Shown: piece after piece, positions 8,620 through 20,000 of the stretch
Layout of the letters: each line of letters starts with the position of its first letter
How positions within the stretch are numbered: the stretch's first letter is position 1
Source of the DNA: Providencia alcalifaciens DSM 30120
Lineage (GTDB): Bacteria; Pseudomonadota; Gammaproteobacteria; Enterobacterales; Enterobacteriaceae
Length of the DNA stretch: 64,000 nucleotides
NCBI RefSeq assembly: GCF_000173415.1
Contig: NZ_ABXW01000062.1
Location: 1 to 64,000 of the forward strand
Direction: 5' to 3'
Made by a program: the position numbers and the translations under genes
The notes under the pieces: model-generated
Database searches by the model: none
What the model was told of the DNA's origin: nothing
Seen by the model: only the letters and a program-made list of their open reading frames with translations

Positions 8620-9477
8620 ATGGGGAATATCTCAATGTTCAAACAAAAAATAATAAATTTATCTTTAGTGGCAACAGCAATAATTGTATTAGCAGGATGT
8701 GGTGATAATAAAGAAAAAGACAGTGCAGATAAAAAGCAAATTACAATTGGCTTTGGGGTAGGGAATTATATTGACCAAGTGGATAAAGGCATTGTTCCTA
8801 TTTTAGAAAAGAAAGGTTATCAGGTGACATTACGCCAATTTTCGCAAAATAGGCAAATTAACCCTGCATTTGAAGAAGGTGCTATTGATGCATCGGTAAA
8901 CCAAAGCCGTGCTTATATGGAAGCTTATAATCAAAAAAATAATATCAACATGGTTGCATTGGCAGATTCACCAAGCGCACCACAAAGTTTACGTTCAAAT
9001 AAGCATAAATCGTTGGATGAAGTGCAAGATGGCATGATTGTGGCTCTGTCTAATGACCCAGTAAACGCGGAGCGTGGTGCGAGAATTTTAGAACAATTAG
9101 GTTGGATTAAAATCAAACCTAATGTGAGTACGCTTAACTTTAGTGTGAATGATATTGAACCTGCTAAATATAAACTGGATATTCGTGAAACCGATGCAGC
9201 TCAAGGTTTGCGTTTATTGGATGATGTGGATTTTGTCGTCGTGAATGGTAACTATGTGGCGAGTGCAGGTCAGCGTATTGCTGATGGCTTAGTTGTCGAA
9301 AACTCGCCGCTTGAACATCGAGTTATTGTGACGGTTCTGCAAAAAGACCTCGACACACAATGGGCAAAAGATTTAAAAGAAGCTTTTGAATCAAAAGAAT
9401 ACGCAGATTATATTCGTTCTCAACGTCTGTATGATGGCTTTATTGAGCCTGCAGCATGGGCTAATTACGCTAAATAA
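8620..9477 (+). CDS. MetQ-like substrate-binding lipoprotein
   Basis: A 285-residue periplasmic binding lipoprotein of the NlpA/MetQ family. It has a hydrophobic signal ending in the lipobox L-A-G-C with the lipidated cysteine at residue 27, followed by a binding-protein fold (ITIGFGVGNY..., then VNQSRAYMEAYN...). It should deliver ligand to the divergently encoded MetNI-like transporter. The start at 8620 has AAGGGT nine bases upstream. Separation from the metNI pair by a divergent promoter, together with the CMD and monooxygenase genes, suggests one regulon for a specialised substrate. Ligand identity cannot be read from sequence. Confidence 0.9.
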   Translation: MGNISMFKQKIINLSLVATAIIVLAGCGDNKEKDSADKKQITIGFGVGNYIDQVDKGIVPILEKKGYQVTLRQFSQNRQINPAFEEGAIDASVNQSRAYMEAYNQKNNINMVALADSPSAPQSLRSNKHKSLDEVQDGMIVALSNDPVNAERGARILEQLGWIKIKPNVSTLNFSVNDIEPAKYKLDIRETDAAQGLRLLDDVDFVVVNGNYVASAGQRIADGLVVENSPLEHRVIVTVLQKDLDTQWAKDLKEAFESKEYADYIRSQRLYDGFIEPAAWANYAK

Positions 9478-9489
9478 TTTTCGAACAAG

Positions 9490-9518
9490 GTTGCCAGTTT
9501 GATGACGCAATTGGCAAC
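9490..9518 (+). terminator. Possible terminator hairpin after metQ-like gene
   Basis: A 7-bp stem GTTGCCA / TGGCAAC closes a 15-base loop just after the metQ-like stop codon. No clear T-run follows, so termination is uncertain; it could instead stabilise the mRNA end. Confidence 0.4.
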
Positions 9519-9632
9519 TCATTCTCTAAGAAGGATAGACAAACGTCATAGAGTTGGTTATTACCTATTCAGAATAAATAAAAAATCCAAAATAAAATTG
9601 TCTTAATAAAAGCCAAAATCAGATAGGGGAAA

Positions 9633-10373
9633 ATGATGACTAACGAGGTTTTGAATGCACTGAATGTATTAAAGTCTAAAAAATGGGTCGATTTAACACA
9701 CAGTTTTGACAAAGACTCACCGCATTTCTTTATGTTTGATTCGGCAGACTTTAAAACATTATTTGATTATTCCGACGGTTTTTTTGCTCAGCAATTTACT
9801 TTCCCTGGACAATACGGCACACATATTGATGCTCCTTGCCATTTTGTTGAAGGAAAACGTTTTTTACATGAATTAGAACTGCAAGAATTGGTATTGCCAC
9901 TGATTGTTATCGACCAATCAAAACGCGCAGAACAAGATCCCAATTTTTCATTTTCTCGTGACGATGTTTTGGCATTTGAGCGGGAATATGGGCGAATTGA
10001 ACCTGACAGCTTTGTGGCATTACGCACTGACTGGTATAAGCGCTGGCCTTCTCAAGACGCGATGGATAACAAAGATGGTGAAGGTAATAATCAAATTCCC
10101 GGTTGGGGAATGGATGCGCTCAAGTTTTTATTTGAAGAGCGTGGAGTCAAAGCGATAGGGCATGAAACTTTTGATACCGATTCGGCAAAAGATTTTCGCC
10201 AAAATAATGGGCTGTTAGGTGAGTATTACGTATTAGAACAAGATACCTACCAAATAGAGTTAATGGCAAATTTAGATCAATTACCTATTCGCGGTGCCGT
10301 GATTTTTAATATTGTGGCTAAACCCAATAATGCGAGTGGTTTTCCTGTTCGTTCATTTGCCATTCTTCCCTAA
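9633..10373 (+). CDS. Cyclase-family (PF04199-type) metal-dependent hydrolase
   Basis: A 246-residue cytoplasmic protein with the family signature H-x-G-T-H-x-D-x-P-x-H as QYGTHIDAPCHF (about residues 55-66), the N-terminal VDLTHSF strand and the downstream GHETFDTD segment. These residues bind metal in kynurenine formamidase, isatin hydrolase and related enzymes, so a hydrolytic opening of an amide, lactam or lactone is expected. Two adjacent ATG codons (9633, 9636) follow AGGGGAAA. It lies 155 bases after the metQ-like gene in the same direction and could share its regulation. The true substrate is unknown. Confidence 0.88.
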   Translation: MMTNEVLNALNVLKSKKWVDLTHSFDKDSPHFFMFDSADFKTLFDYSDGFFAQQFTFPGQYGTHIDAPCHFVEGKRFLHELELQELVLPLIVIDQSKRAEQDPNFSFSRDDVLAFEREYGRIEPDSFVALRTDWYKRWPSQDAMDNKDGEGNNQIPGWGMDALKFLFEERGVKAIGHETFDTDSAKDFRQNNGLLGEYYVLEQDTYQIELMANLDQLPIRGAVIFNIVAKPNNASGFPVRSFAILP

Positions 10374-10381
10374 AAATCTTA

Positions 10382-10417
10382 AACGCCTTTCTTGCAATAT
10401 AAGAGGAGAAAGGCGTT
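10382..10417. terminator. Terminator hairpin between convergent genes
   Basis: A 10-bp perfect stem, AACGCCTTTC / GAAAGGCGTT, with a 16-base loop sits between the stop codons of the cyclase gene and the opposing permease gene. The T-tract is weak on both sides. Confidence 0.6.
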
Positions 10418-10440
10418 ATAAGCGGAAAAATATGCCGATG

Positions 10441-11685
10441 TTATAGCGCAAATATAATCCAAGCCGTGGCTAACAACATACACAAAACAGCGACAATCCC
10501 GCCTGATTTAGCAAACTCAGCGAATGAAATTTTCACACCATAAGCAGCCGCTTGTTCTACCACGATAATGCCTGCCAAACTACCAAAAACAAATAAGTTG
10601 CTGGAAAAGCCTGAGCCGAGCACCAGTGCCGCACCTAATGCATCCGCATTACCATCAGGGGTTAAAAACGGAACTAACAGCATAACGGACGGATTGTTTC
10701 CCACGATCGTACTCAAGACGCCTGTCACTAAAAATAGAATTAGAGGGTTATTGAGCTCAACGCCATGGGCTCGTAGATCGTTGAGCATCTGTTGAGGTAA
10801 GCCAGTACCCGCAAATGCGGCGTTGACCACAAACAATCCCATGATGAGCAACAAGAGGTTGCCATCTACCAGCTTAAGCATATCGCTAGAAGCGATTGAG
10901 CGGTTCAATAATAGAAAACCTGCTGCCGTCAAGGCGATTAATTCTTTTGGGATGTCACTGACCACAAATGCCACAATAACCGCCAGTGTAATCACACCAG
11001 CTTTGGCTGTTTCCCATGTATCAAGCGGGGTCGGTGGTGAAACCGTTTTGGGGGTATTGTTTGGCTCTTTGGCTAAATACCAGCGGTTTCGATACAACCA
11101 AACCAGCACAAGCCATGTGAGAGGTAAAGACAATAATGCCGGTATTGCAGAAGATTGCAGCAAGCCCACAAAAGAAATATCTAATCCTTGTGCTGCAATC
11201 ATGTTTTGTGGGCTACCAATGAGCGAACCTGTTGCGCCGTTATTCGCTGCAAAACAAAATCCGAGCAAAAAGGGAATGGGATTTAGCCCGCGAGAAAGCG
11301 TGATAGAAACCAGTAACGGGGTCATTGCGACGACAACCACATCGTTAGTAAGAAGTGCTGAAAGTAACCCGCCGACAACAATGAGCACAGCTAGCAGGGT
11401 TGGGGCACTGACTTTTAACATGGCAACGCGATCCGCAGTCCAGTTATAAAAGCCGGAGACCACAAATGAAGCAGACACCACCATTAAGCCAAATAACATG
11501 CCGATAGTCCGGTAATCGATGGCATTCCACGCGTGAGGTGGTGTAATGCTATCGATTGCCATCATGGCTAAAGCACCGATGACTGCGGCACCTGTTCTAT
11601 CGACTTTAAAACCAGGAAGCTTGCCAAATGCCATGGCAACATAGACCAATACAAAAATAATAATGGTAAGTGTCATATTGTTCAC
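10441..11685 (-). CDS. ArsB/NhaD/SLC13-type ion permease
   Basis: A 414-residue inner-membrane protein with about eleven hydrophobic segments in two similar halves. Each half has a helical hairpin rich in small and asparagine residues (LLTNDVVVVAMTP and GNNPSVMLLVP, with NNGATGSLIGSPQN between them), typical of the ion transporter superfamily. Candidate substrates are dicarboxylates, citrate, arsenite or sodium; the sequence alone does not choose. It is transcribed alone, convergent with the cyclase gene. Co-location with that hydrolase may mean that it moves the product or substrate of the reaction, which is inference. Confidence 0.8.
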   Translation of the reverse strand: MNNMTLTIIIFVLVYVAMAFGKLPGFKVDRTGAAVIGALAMMAIDSITPPHAWNAIDYRTIGMLFGLMVVSASFVVSGFYNWTADRVAMLKVSAPTLLAVLIVVGGLLSALLTNDVVVVAMTPLLVSITLSRGLNPIPFLLGFCFAANNGATGSLIGSPQNMIAAQGLDISFVGLLQSSAIPALLSLPLTWLVLVWLYRNRWYLAKEPNNTPKTVSPPTPLDTWETAKAGVITLAVIVAFVVSDIPKELIALTAAGFLLLNRSIASSDMLKLVDGNLLLLIMGLFVVNAAFAGTGLPQQMLNDLRAHGVELNNPLILFLVTGVLSTIVGNNPSVMLLVPFLTPDGNADALGAALVLGSGFSSNLFVFGSLAGIIVVEQAAAYGVKISFAEFAKSGGIVAVLCMLLATAWIIFAL

Positions 11686-11891
11686 ATTTATTCTGAAGGA
11701 TTAGAGGGATTTTACGGTGAATAAGATTACAGGCAAGATAAAAAAACGTTTAGTTTTTAATTGAGTAAACGCAGTCAAACTAAGACATTCGTAATGCGAT
11801 GTAATTTACCCTATTGATATTAATGAATTTGTTGGGTATTGATTTTTATGCATAATAAAAAAGAGATAAATATAAATAAAATGAGGCTGTT

Positions 11892-12125
11892 ATGAAAATT
11901 ATCGTAACGAGTGAGATTACGACTGAAGATAGAGAAGCGTTATTTACGGGTTTAAGAAGCTACAACCAACATTTTTTACAGAATAGTTATTTCGGTCAAT
12001 TAGGTGTTTATAGCAAAGATAAAGCACTCACTCTTAGTTCTCACAGCTTAAAATCAAAAGTGAGCAAATCGTGCAGGTTTGGGACGGAGCTTAATTCATC
12101 GGAGGTAAATCATCCGTTTAAATGA
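11892..12125 (+). pseudogene. Truncated GNAT acetyltransferase remnant
   Basis: The first ~44 residues (MKIIVTSEITTEDREALF..., ending GQLGVYSKDK) look like the conserved beginning of a small GNAT-family N-acetyltransferase of about 140 residues. After this the sequence changes to a low-complexity, unrelated tail and stops at codon 78, before the acetyl-CoA-binding region. No continuation was found in the other frames. It is best read as a 5' remnant, possibly cut when the adjacent CDI locus was acquired or rearranged. Confidence 0.6.
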
Positions 12126-12338
12126 TGGTGTGATAAAAACGGGATATCAATACGGTTCAAATGTTTCTCACATGTAGTTGAATTTTCGATAATAAATGAT
12201 ATTGAGTATATCGTATCACAATGCTTTCATTCGCATTCAGTCTTATTTTACCTCCAATTCGCACCATCCTCATTGCCCTGAATATCAACTTATGTAAGCC
12301 TTAATAAACTATTAACATTTAAAATACAATAATTTAAC

Positions 12339-14057
12339 ATGACATTAATGAAACGGAATTCTTTTTGGCGCTATGGCGCCTTGTCTTTTACTTCGTTCGC
12401 TATGTTAACGGCTTTCGCTGAACCACACTTCCCTGAAAATACAGGGCGCTTATTACAGCACCAAATTCAGCAACAACAAGCCCAACAGTTGCAATTTGAA
12501 GCCAAAGCCCCAGAGGTCAGCTTATCTGTTCCCATTATAAAATCCACAGTGCAATTTCCGAAAGAAACACCGTGCTTTACCATTCAACATGTTTCGATGA
12601 CCGGGCAAAAAATGCTTCCTCATTGGGTACCTGTACAACGTTTAGCCAACCAAGCGAGTGGGTACTGCCTAGGAATTAACGGCATTAATTTATTGGTCAC
12701 CGATATTCAAAATCGCCTGATTATCCACGGTTGGATAACCACTCGGGTGCTTATCCCGGAGCAAGATTTATCCTCTGGTATCTTGGCATTGGTCGTCATG
12801 CCGGGCAAGGTACAACATATTCGTTTTACAGATGGCTCTTCCACTTACAGTTCTTTATATACTGCCATACCAACACATGTGGGGGATCTCTTAGATTTAC
12901 GTGATGTAGAGCAAGGGCTTGAGAACTTGAAACGCTTGCCAACAGTACAGGCATCAATGGAGATGGTGCCAGGGGATGGACCGGGTGACACACAGATTGT
13001 GATTCATCGTCGGCAATTCCGTTACTGGCATGTGGGGGCATGGGTGGATAATACAGGCTCAAGAAGTACGGGGAAAAACCAAGCGGGTATAATGTTAGCC
13101 TTGGATAATCCCACTTCACTCAATGATCTCTTTTATATTACCACAACCCGCGATTTAGGTTTTTCCAGCAGCAAAGATACAACCAACTACAGTGCTCATT
13201 ATTCGGTACCGTTTGGCTATTGGCAATTTTCAACGACCGTGAGTGATTACGAATACACCCAAACTATCGCCGGTGCGAACAGCGATATTGCATATCGCGG
13301 TAAAAACAGAAGCTTGAATTTACAGTTAAGTAACGTGTTATATCGTGATGTAACCGCAAAAACGACCGTCACCTATGATGTGAATATGCGTGAAACCCGC
13401 AACTTTGTGCAAAACACCGAAATTGAAAACCAAAAACGCCGTACCACGTCGTGGAAAGTTGGGCTGAACCATCGTCAATTCATAGGGCAATCCACACTCC
13501 ATGTCGGCGTGAGTTACCAGCACGGAACGCGTTGGTTTGGTGCCATGCCTGCTTTTGAGGAGTTACAAGATGCGGAGTCCCGTGATTATGCAACCGCACT
13601 GGCAATTGTGATGCAATTTTCTGCTTCTGCAAGTATTCCATTCTCATTGGCTGACCAATCACTGCGTTTTGATTCGCAATATTTACGTCAAATCAGTGAA
13701 CGCCCATTAACGCCACAAGATCAATTCAGCATTGGTAACCGTTGGACGGTACGTAGCTTTGATGGTGAACGGACACTCAGTGCCGATGAAGGCTGGACAT
13801 TGCGCAACACCCTATCATGGGCACTGCCGCTTTCCTCTCAAGAACTGTACCTCGGTGCAGACTATGGCGAAATTAGCGGGCGTGGAATCGATATCAATCT
13901 GGGTTCGCATCTCGCGGGTGGGGTTGTTGGGTTACGCGGAGCCATTATTCCTGCCAATTTAAGTTATGACCTCTCAATTGGAACGCCGTTCTCTATGCCA
14001 GATGGCTTTATAACCGATCCTGCTACATTCGCATTCTCAGTAAACTGGAACTACTAA
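12339..14057 (+). CDS. cdiB: CdiB-type two-partner secretion outer-membrane transporter
   Basis: A 572-residue Omp85/TpsB protein of the ShlB/FhaC/HecB family. After a signal sequence ending near ...TAFA-EPHF comes a Gln-rich linker, POTRA-like domains (about residues 70-230, including the CFTIQHVSMTG strand), and a C-terminal 16-strand barrel ending in ...FSVNWNY with the terminal aromatic residue expected of outer-membrane proteins. It should export the adjacent CdiA across the outer membrane. It lies 11 bases upstream of cdiA. No strong Shine-Dalgarno precedes the ATG at 12339; the Met codon three residues later is an alternative. Confidence 0.93.
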   Translation: MTLMKRNSFWRYGALSFTSFAMLTAFAEPHFPENTGRLLQHQIQQQQAQQLQFEAKAPEVSLSVPIIKSTVQFPKETPCFTIQHVSMTGQKMLPHWVPVQRLANQASGYCLGINGINLLVTDIQNRLIIHGWITTRVLIPEQDLSSGILALVVMPGKVQHIRFTDGSSTYSSLYTAIPTHVGDLLDLRDVEQGLENLKRLPTVQASMEMVPGDGPGDTQIVIHRRQFRYWHVGAWVDNTGSRSTGKNQAGIMLALDNPTSLNDLFYITTTRDLGFSSSKDTTNYSAHYSVPFGYWQFSTTVSDYEYTQTIAGANSDIAYRGKNRSLNLQLSNVLYRDVTAKTTVTYDVNMRETRNFVQNTEIENQKRRTTSWKVGLNHRQFIGQSTLHVGVSYQHGTRWFGAMPAFEELQDAESRDYATALAIVMQFSASASIPFSLADQSLRFDSQYLRQISERPLTPQDQFSIGNRWTVRSFDGERTLSADEGWTLRNTLSWALPLSSQELYLGADYGEISGRGIDINLGSHLAGGVVGLRGAIIPANLSYDLSIGTPFSMPDGFITDPATFAFSVNWNY

Positions 14058-14068
14058 GGACTTTCAGG

Positions 14069-17000
14069 ATGAATAAGCTATTTTATCGCCTAATATTTAA
14101 TGCGGCTCGCCAAATGCTGATGGTGGTTTCAGATATTACGCGCAGCCATCGTGCGAGTCCTGCGGGTTCTGGCGAGAATCGAGTCGAGAATGTGGCAAAA
14201 AGTCGAGTACATTGGTCAGTCAAGCTGATTGTGACATCGCTTTGGTTAACATTAGGCATGGTCAGCTTTAGTGCGTCATCATCCACCATTGTGGCGGACG
14301 GTAACGCGCTGGGTAACCAGCAGCCCACCGTAGTCAACACGCAAAATGGTTTACCGCAAGTCAATATCCAAGCCCCCAATCGGGAGGGGGTTTCTCGCAA
14401 CCAATACAGCCAGTTCGATGTTGATAAGAATGGGGCTATCCTTAACAACAGCAGGACCAACACGAACACACAGCTTGGTGGGATGATCCAAGGTAATTAT
14501 TGGCTTGCTAAAGGTGAAGCCAAAATTATCCTGAATGAGGTGAATAGCCGCGATCCAAGTCAGCTCAATGGCTTTATTGAAGTGGCTGGGAAAAAGGCGG
14601 ATGTGATCATCGCTAACCCAGCAGGAATTACCTGTAATGGTTGCGGGTTTATCAATGCCGATAAAGCATTGCTATCGGCGGGAAAAACCTTAATTGAAAA
14701 CGGTAAAATCAAGGGATTTGAAGTTGATAAAGGCAGCATCAATATTGTTGGGCAAGGATATAACGGCAATGGTACCAACTACACCGCACTGATTGCCCGT
14801 TCAGTCAATATTAATGCCAAATTGCATGCGAAAGACTTAGCCATTACCACTGGGAAAAATACCGTTGCAGCGGATGGAAAAACCATTCTCAAGATAGATA
14901 GTACGTCGACCGATGATAAGTCTGAATTTGCTTTAGATGTTGCGGTATTAGGGGGAATGTACGCCAATACCATCAAAATGCGTGGCACAGAAAACGGTGT
15001 GGGCGTGCGTAATGCGGGGCATATTGGTGCAGAGGCTGGTGATATTACGCTCTCGGCTGAGGGAAAAATTGGGAATGCTGGGGTGATAACGGCCAGCCAA
15101 CATATTGCCCTTGATAGCCAGCAAAGTATAAACAACACAGGAACTGTACTGGCGCAAAACGATATTCTGCTCAACGCAAAACAGACGATAATCAATGCGG
15201 ATAAAGGCCAAATTGTTGCAGGACGTGATGCCGTGCTGCGTGCAGAGAAGATCAACAGTGACCGTACAGCCTTATTAGCCGCTGGCGTTGACAGTAAAGG
15301 AAAACTCACTAACACAGGTTCATTGGCGGTTAAAGGCGATAAAACGGTTGTATTACAAGGGGATATTCTTGCTAAAGACGAATTAATGGCAACAGGCAGC
15401 GACTTAGACCTATCCCATTCAAATATCCAAGCCAAGAATATGAAGTTGGCAGCGAGTACTGCGGATATTCGCACTCAAGAGGCGCATTTACGGGCAACAA
15501 ACAACGCAACATTGATTGCTAAGCGTGGCATTGATAACCAAAAAGGGGAGATTGTTGCCAATCAACTGACTCTGTCAGCGCCTGAGTTTATTGATAATCA
15601 GCACGGAAAACTGGTTCAAATAGAAAATTCAAAAAACACCTTGAATACCAAGGCATTCAATAATCAACAAGGGGAAATCAACCTTGCTGGTGATACATCA
15701 ATTACGACACAGCAGTTGAATAACCAGTCGGGGCAGCTATTCATCCGTGAGGGTAAAGTCGATATCCAAAGCCAAAATCTAGATAATCGTCAAGGCACGA
15801 TACTGGCGCCTGGTAAGCAAGGGCTGATACTCAAAGCAGATACGCTAGATGGGCAGAAAGGGGAAATTCTGACCCGTGGTACATTGGGACTAACCGCAAA
15901 ATCAGTCAATCTTGATCAAGGTACCACACAAGCAGAACAAATCACCTTACAAGCCAATTCATTATCTCTCCGTCAAGGCAATATGTTGCAGACGGGCGAC
16001 AAAGCGATGACGCTGAATGTGGTTAATGGATTGGATAACACCCAAGGCAGTGTCGCATCCAAAGGTGATTTGAACGTACAAGCAGGGACGGTTGATAATA
16101 CAGATGGCAAATTACTCACCAGCAAGAACCATCGTTTAGACCTGATGTCTACTGGTGAATTGAATAATACGCGTGGGGTTGTTCAAACCGATAAAACTCT
16201 GATGATAAACGTGGATAAACTGATTAACCAGCAAGGTAAAATCAGCAGTTTATCCGGGGCTTCTTTATTAACGGCGAATCATCTAGCGGGGGAAAAAGGG
16301 ACTATTTTTGCGCAGACGGCATTGCGCATAGAAAGCGCCGATATCAACTTAAACCAAGGTTTCACACAAGCAAACCAAGTTTCTATTTTTGCCAACAATT
16401 TTAGTCATCAGGGTGCCACCTTGTTGCAAACTGGCGAAGGTAAAACTGAGCTACATATTCAAAACCAATTTGATAACCAGAAAGGTGAAATTTCCAGTAA
16501 TGGCCAAATTGATATTGTGGCAAATGGGCTAAACAACCAAGACGGCAAGATTATTGCGGCCAAATTGGGTCACTTGACGTTGACTATCCAACAGGTGCTG
16601 AATAATACACAAGGGACATTATTAGGTAACCAAGGTATTCAGTTGGCAGCGGAGCGCTTAATTAACCAATCCGGTAAAATACTTGCCAGCTTTGGTGATA
16701 ACCAATTGGCGCTTAAACAATTGGATGGTGAAAAAGGGGAAATTCTCTCGAAAGGCAAATTAGCCTTAACGGGAGAGGAACTTAATCTTAATGACGCGGT
16801 GACGCAGGCTGATAATATCCAAATTGAAGGGCAAAACCTGTCCCATCAACGTGGAAAAATGCTGCAAACGGGCAGTGAAAAAGGGCAAATCAAGCTCGCC
16901 CATACCCTTGATAACCAGTCAGGAAATATCAGCAGTCAAGGCACGTTGCGTGTCAATGTGGATAAACTCTCCAACCAACAAGGCGTTATGGTCGCAGCTA

Positions 17001-20000
17001 AAGTCGGGGCGTTAATCCTAAATGCCAAGCAGCATGTCGATAACACCCAAGGCACCTTGTTTGCGCAGCAGGACTTTACCCTTAACACGCAGTCGTTCAC
17101 CAATATTGACGGTAAAGTAATTAGCAAACAAGGGGATATACGGCTAGCTACTGAAGACTTACAAGGGCAGCGCGGGGAGATCATCGCTCAAGGGGACTTA
17201 TCACTGAGTGGTAAAGACATTGATCTGACAGCCGCCAATACGCAAGCACAGCACATCCAACTCACTGCGAACCGCTTAACGCATCAAAATGGCACAATGA
17301 CTCAACTGAGTGAACGCCAAGGTACTATTGAGGTATCCCAACAGATTAACAATAATGCAGGTGATATTAGTGGTAACGGCTCTTGGCTGATCAAAACGCA
17401 TGCCCTTGATAATCAGCAAGGTAAAATATTCAGCGCAAGAATGGGTAAGCTTGATTTACTCATTCAACAAACGCTGGATAACACAGGCGGGACATTGACT
17501 GCCCGCCAAGGTGTATTTGTTGAAACCCAATCACTGATTAACCGCACAGGTAAAGTGATTGCCAGCATGGGCGATGTCACCTTTAATAGCCAATTACTTG
17601 AGAGTGATGACGGGGAAATACTGGCGGCTAACACCTTGAATATTGAAGGTAGAACACTTTCGCTCAATCAGGCTGTCACTCAAGCGGACAACATCGTAAT
17701 CACGGCGAATAGCCTCGAGCACCAAGGGGGCAAGCTATTACAAACTGGCGATAAAGCTGGGAAAATCACCGTACAAGGAGCGCTCAATAACCAAGTGGGT
17801 GAAATCGGCAGCAATGGTGACCTCTCATTAACCGCTAACCGTCTCGACAATCGCGATGGACAAATTATCACCGCCAAAAAGAGTCATCTTAAGGTTGATT
17901 TAATCCATGAATTATTAAATCAAAGCGGCGCACTCATTGGTGAGTATGGGCTGAACATAACGGCCAGTGATATCCAAAACCAGCAAGGAAAACTGGTTGC
18001 TCGCCATGGCGATGCAAAACTGGATGTGGCTAAAGGTATCAATAACCAAGCAGGGTTAATTGCCGCAGAACAGCTTTTGCAGATGAGCAATCAAGCACTG
18101 AAAAACCAGTTGGGTTATATCCAAGCCAATACCATTGATATCAACACCAATAACCAGCTACTTGATAACACCCAAGGTTCTTTGTTGGCGAAACAACAAC
18201 TGACATTGAATAGTGGCAAGCTGGAAAATCAGAAAGGGACAATTCAATCCGGTAGTGACATGCTGATTGATACCCATGGGCAGCAACTCAATAATACGCA
18301 AAGTGGTGACAATAAAGGTATTTATTCGCAAGGCGGGCTAACCCTAACCACAGGGGGGCTCAATAATGAGCAAGGTCGATTGGTGGCGAAAAACACACTC
18401 GCATTGAATAACCAAGAGCTCAATAATCAGCAAGGTTTAATTGGTAGCCAGTCTGCTAACAAAATGCAAACTCAGCAACTCGATAACAGCCAAGGCACAA
18501 TTAAAGGTCAGTCTGTTAATCTCGATACACAGGGGCAACGCCTGACCAATCTCGCCAATAAAGCGGAACACGGTATCTTTGCGAGCCAAAATCTGGCGAT
18601 GACCGTTGGCGAGTTAATTAATCGCCATGGTCATATTCAAGCAAATCAAATCACCTTGAATACTCAGCAAAATAAGATAGATAATTTCCAAGGCGAAGTC
18701 CTGGCGAGTGAGACATTACAAGCTAACTCAGGTGAAATTGATAACCAACAAGGAAGAATGCAAGCAAGTCAGCAGATCGCCATCAATACTAACGGACAGT
18801 TACTAAACAATAATAATACCCAACAAAGCGACGGTATATTAAGTGGGGGAACACTAACACTAACCACTGGCAAGCTCGATAATCAACAAGGGCAGATCCA
18901 AAGTGCTGGCGCCCAAATATTAAATTCTCAATTACTTGATAACCAAAAGGGTTCTGTTTATTCCGGCAGCTCATTAAGTATTGATACACAAAAAAATTCT
19001 GTACTAAATCAAGAAGGTGTCCTTGTTAGCCAAGCACAGTTGACGTTATCCGCTAGGAATTTAAATAACCTGCAAGGCACTGTTCAAGGTAAACAAGGTG
19101 TGAATGTTCATGCTGAAACTATTGATAACCAGAAAGGAATATTACTAAGCCAAGCCTCAGCAGAGGTTACGGGATCATCCTTAAATAACCGCGAAGGTAC
19201 CCTACAATCTCAAGGTAAAACAAACCTGACAATCGCCCAACATATTGAAAATCAGCAAGGAAAAATTCAATCTGAATCAGAACTCGTGATTAGTGGGCAA
19301 AATTTAGATAACACCAATGGTACGGTTCAGGGATTGAAAAATATTGCGCTGACCGTTGTACAACAACTACAAAATCAACAAGGTTGGATCAAAGCTAACG
19401 AAACTGTGGATATCACAGCACTTTCCATTGATAACCAAAATACGTCTCAAACAGCAAAAGGAATTGAAGGCCAAAATATCGCACTTCACACGACCTATTT
19501 GAATAATCAAACTGGGATTGTACGAGCAAGCCAAACAGTTGAAACAACCATCGCTCAAAAACTCAATAATGAACAAGGTATGATCTCGTCAGAAAACCAG
19601 ATCACTGTCACTGATGGCACTAATGGTAAAGTTTTAGCAATATCAAATCAGCAAGGTACCATTGTAAGTAATGGCTCAGCCAACATATCTGCTAATCAAT
19701 TAACTGGAAACGGTAAGTTAATTGCCCAAAAAACGCTGACTCTCAATCTAAAACAAACATTTGAAAACGTAGGACGCCTTCAAGCAGGGGAATATTTAAC
19801 GGCCAATTTTGCCCAAGGTGTGACCAATAGAGGGTTAATCTCCAGCCTAGGAGAATTGGTTTTAACAACATCCACAATAATTAATCAAGTTCCCGGTGAA
19901 ATCAGTGGGCAGAGCACGCGTATTCAAGCGAGTGGTCAAATATCAAACACTGGACTGATTGACGGCAGTTTAACTCATCTTGTGGCTAATTCTCTGGATA

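Noticed and set aside
9490-9518. Small RNA candidate in the gap after the metQ-like gene
   Set aside because: A single hairpin without a promoter or T-run is not enough to call an RNA gene; kept only as a weak terminator.
10823-11449. 208-codon open frame on the plus strand
   Set aside because: It is antisense to the ArsB/SLC13-type permease gene, whose conserved transport motifs and topology show which strand is coding.
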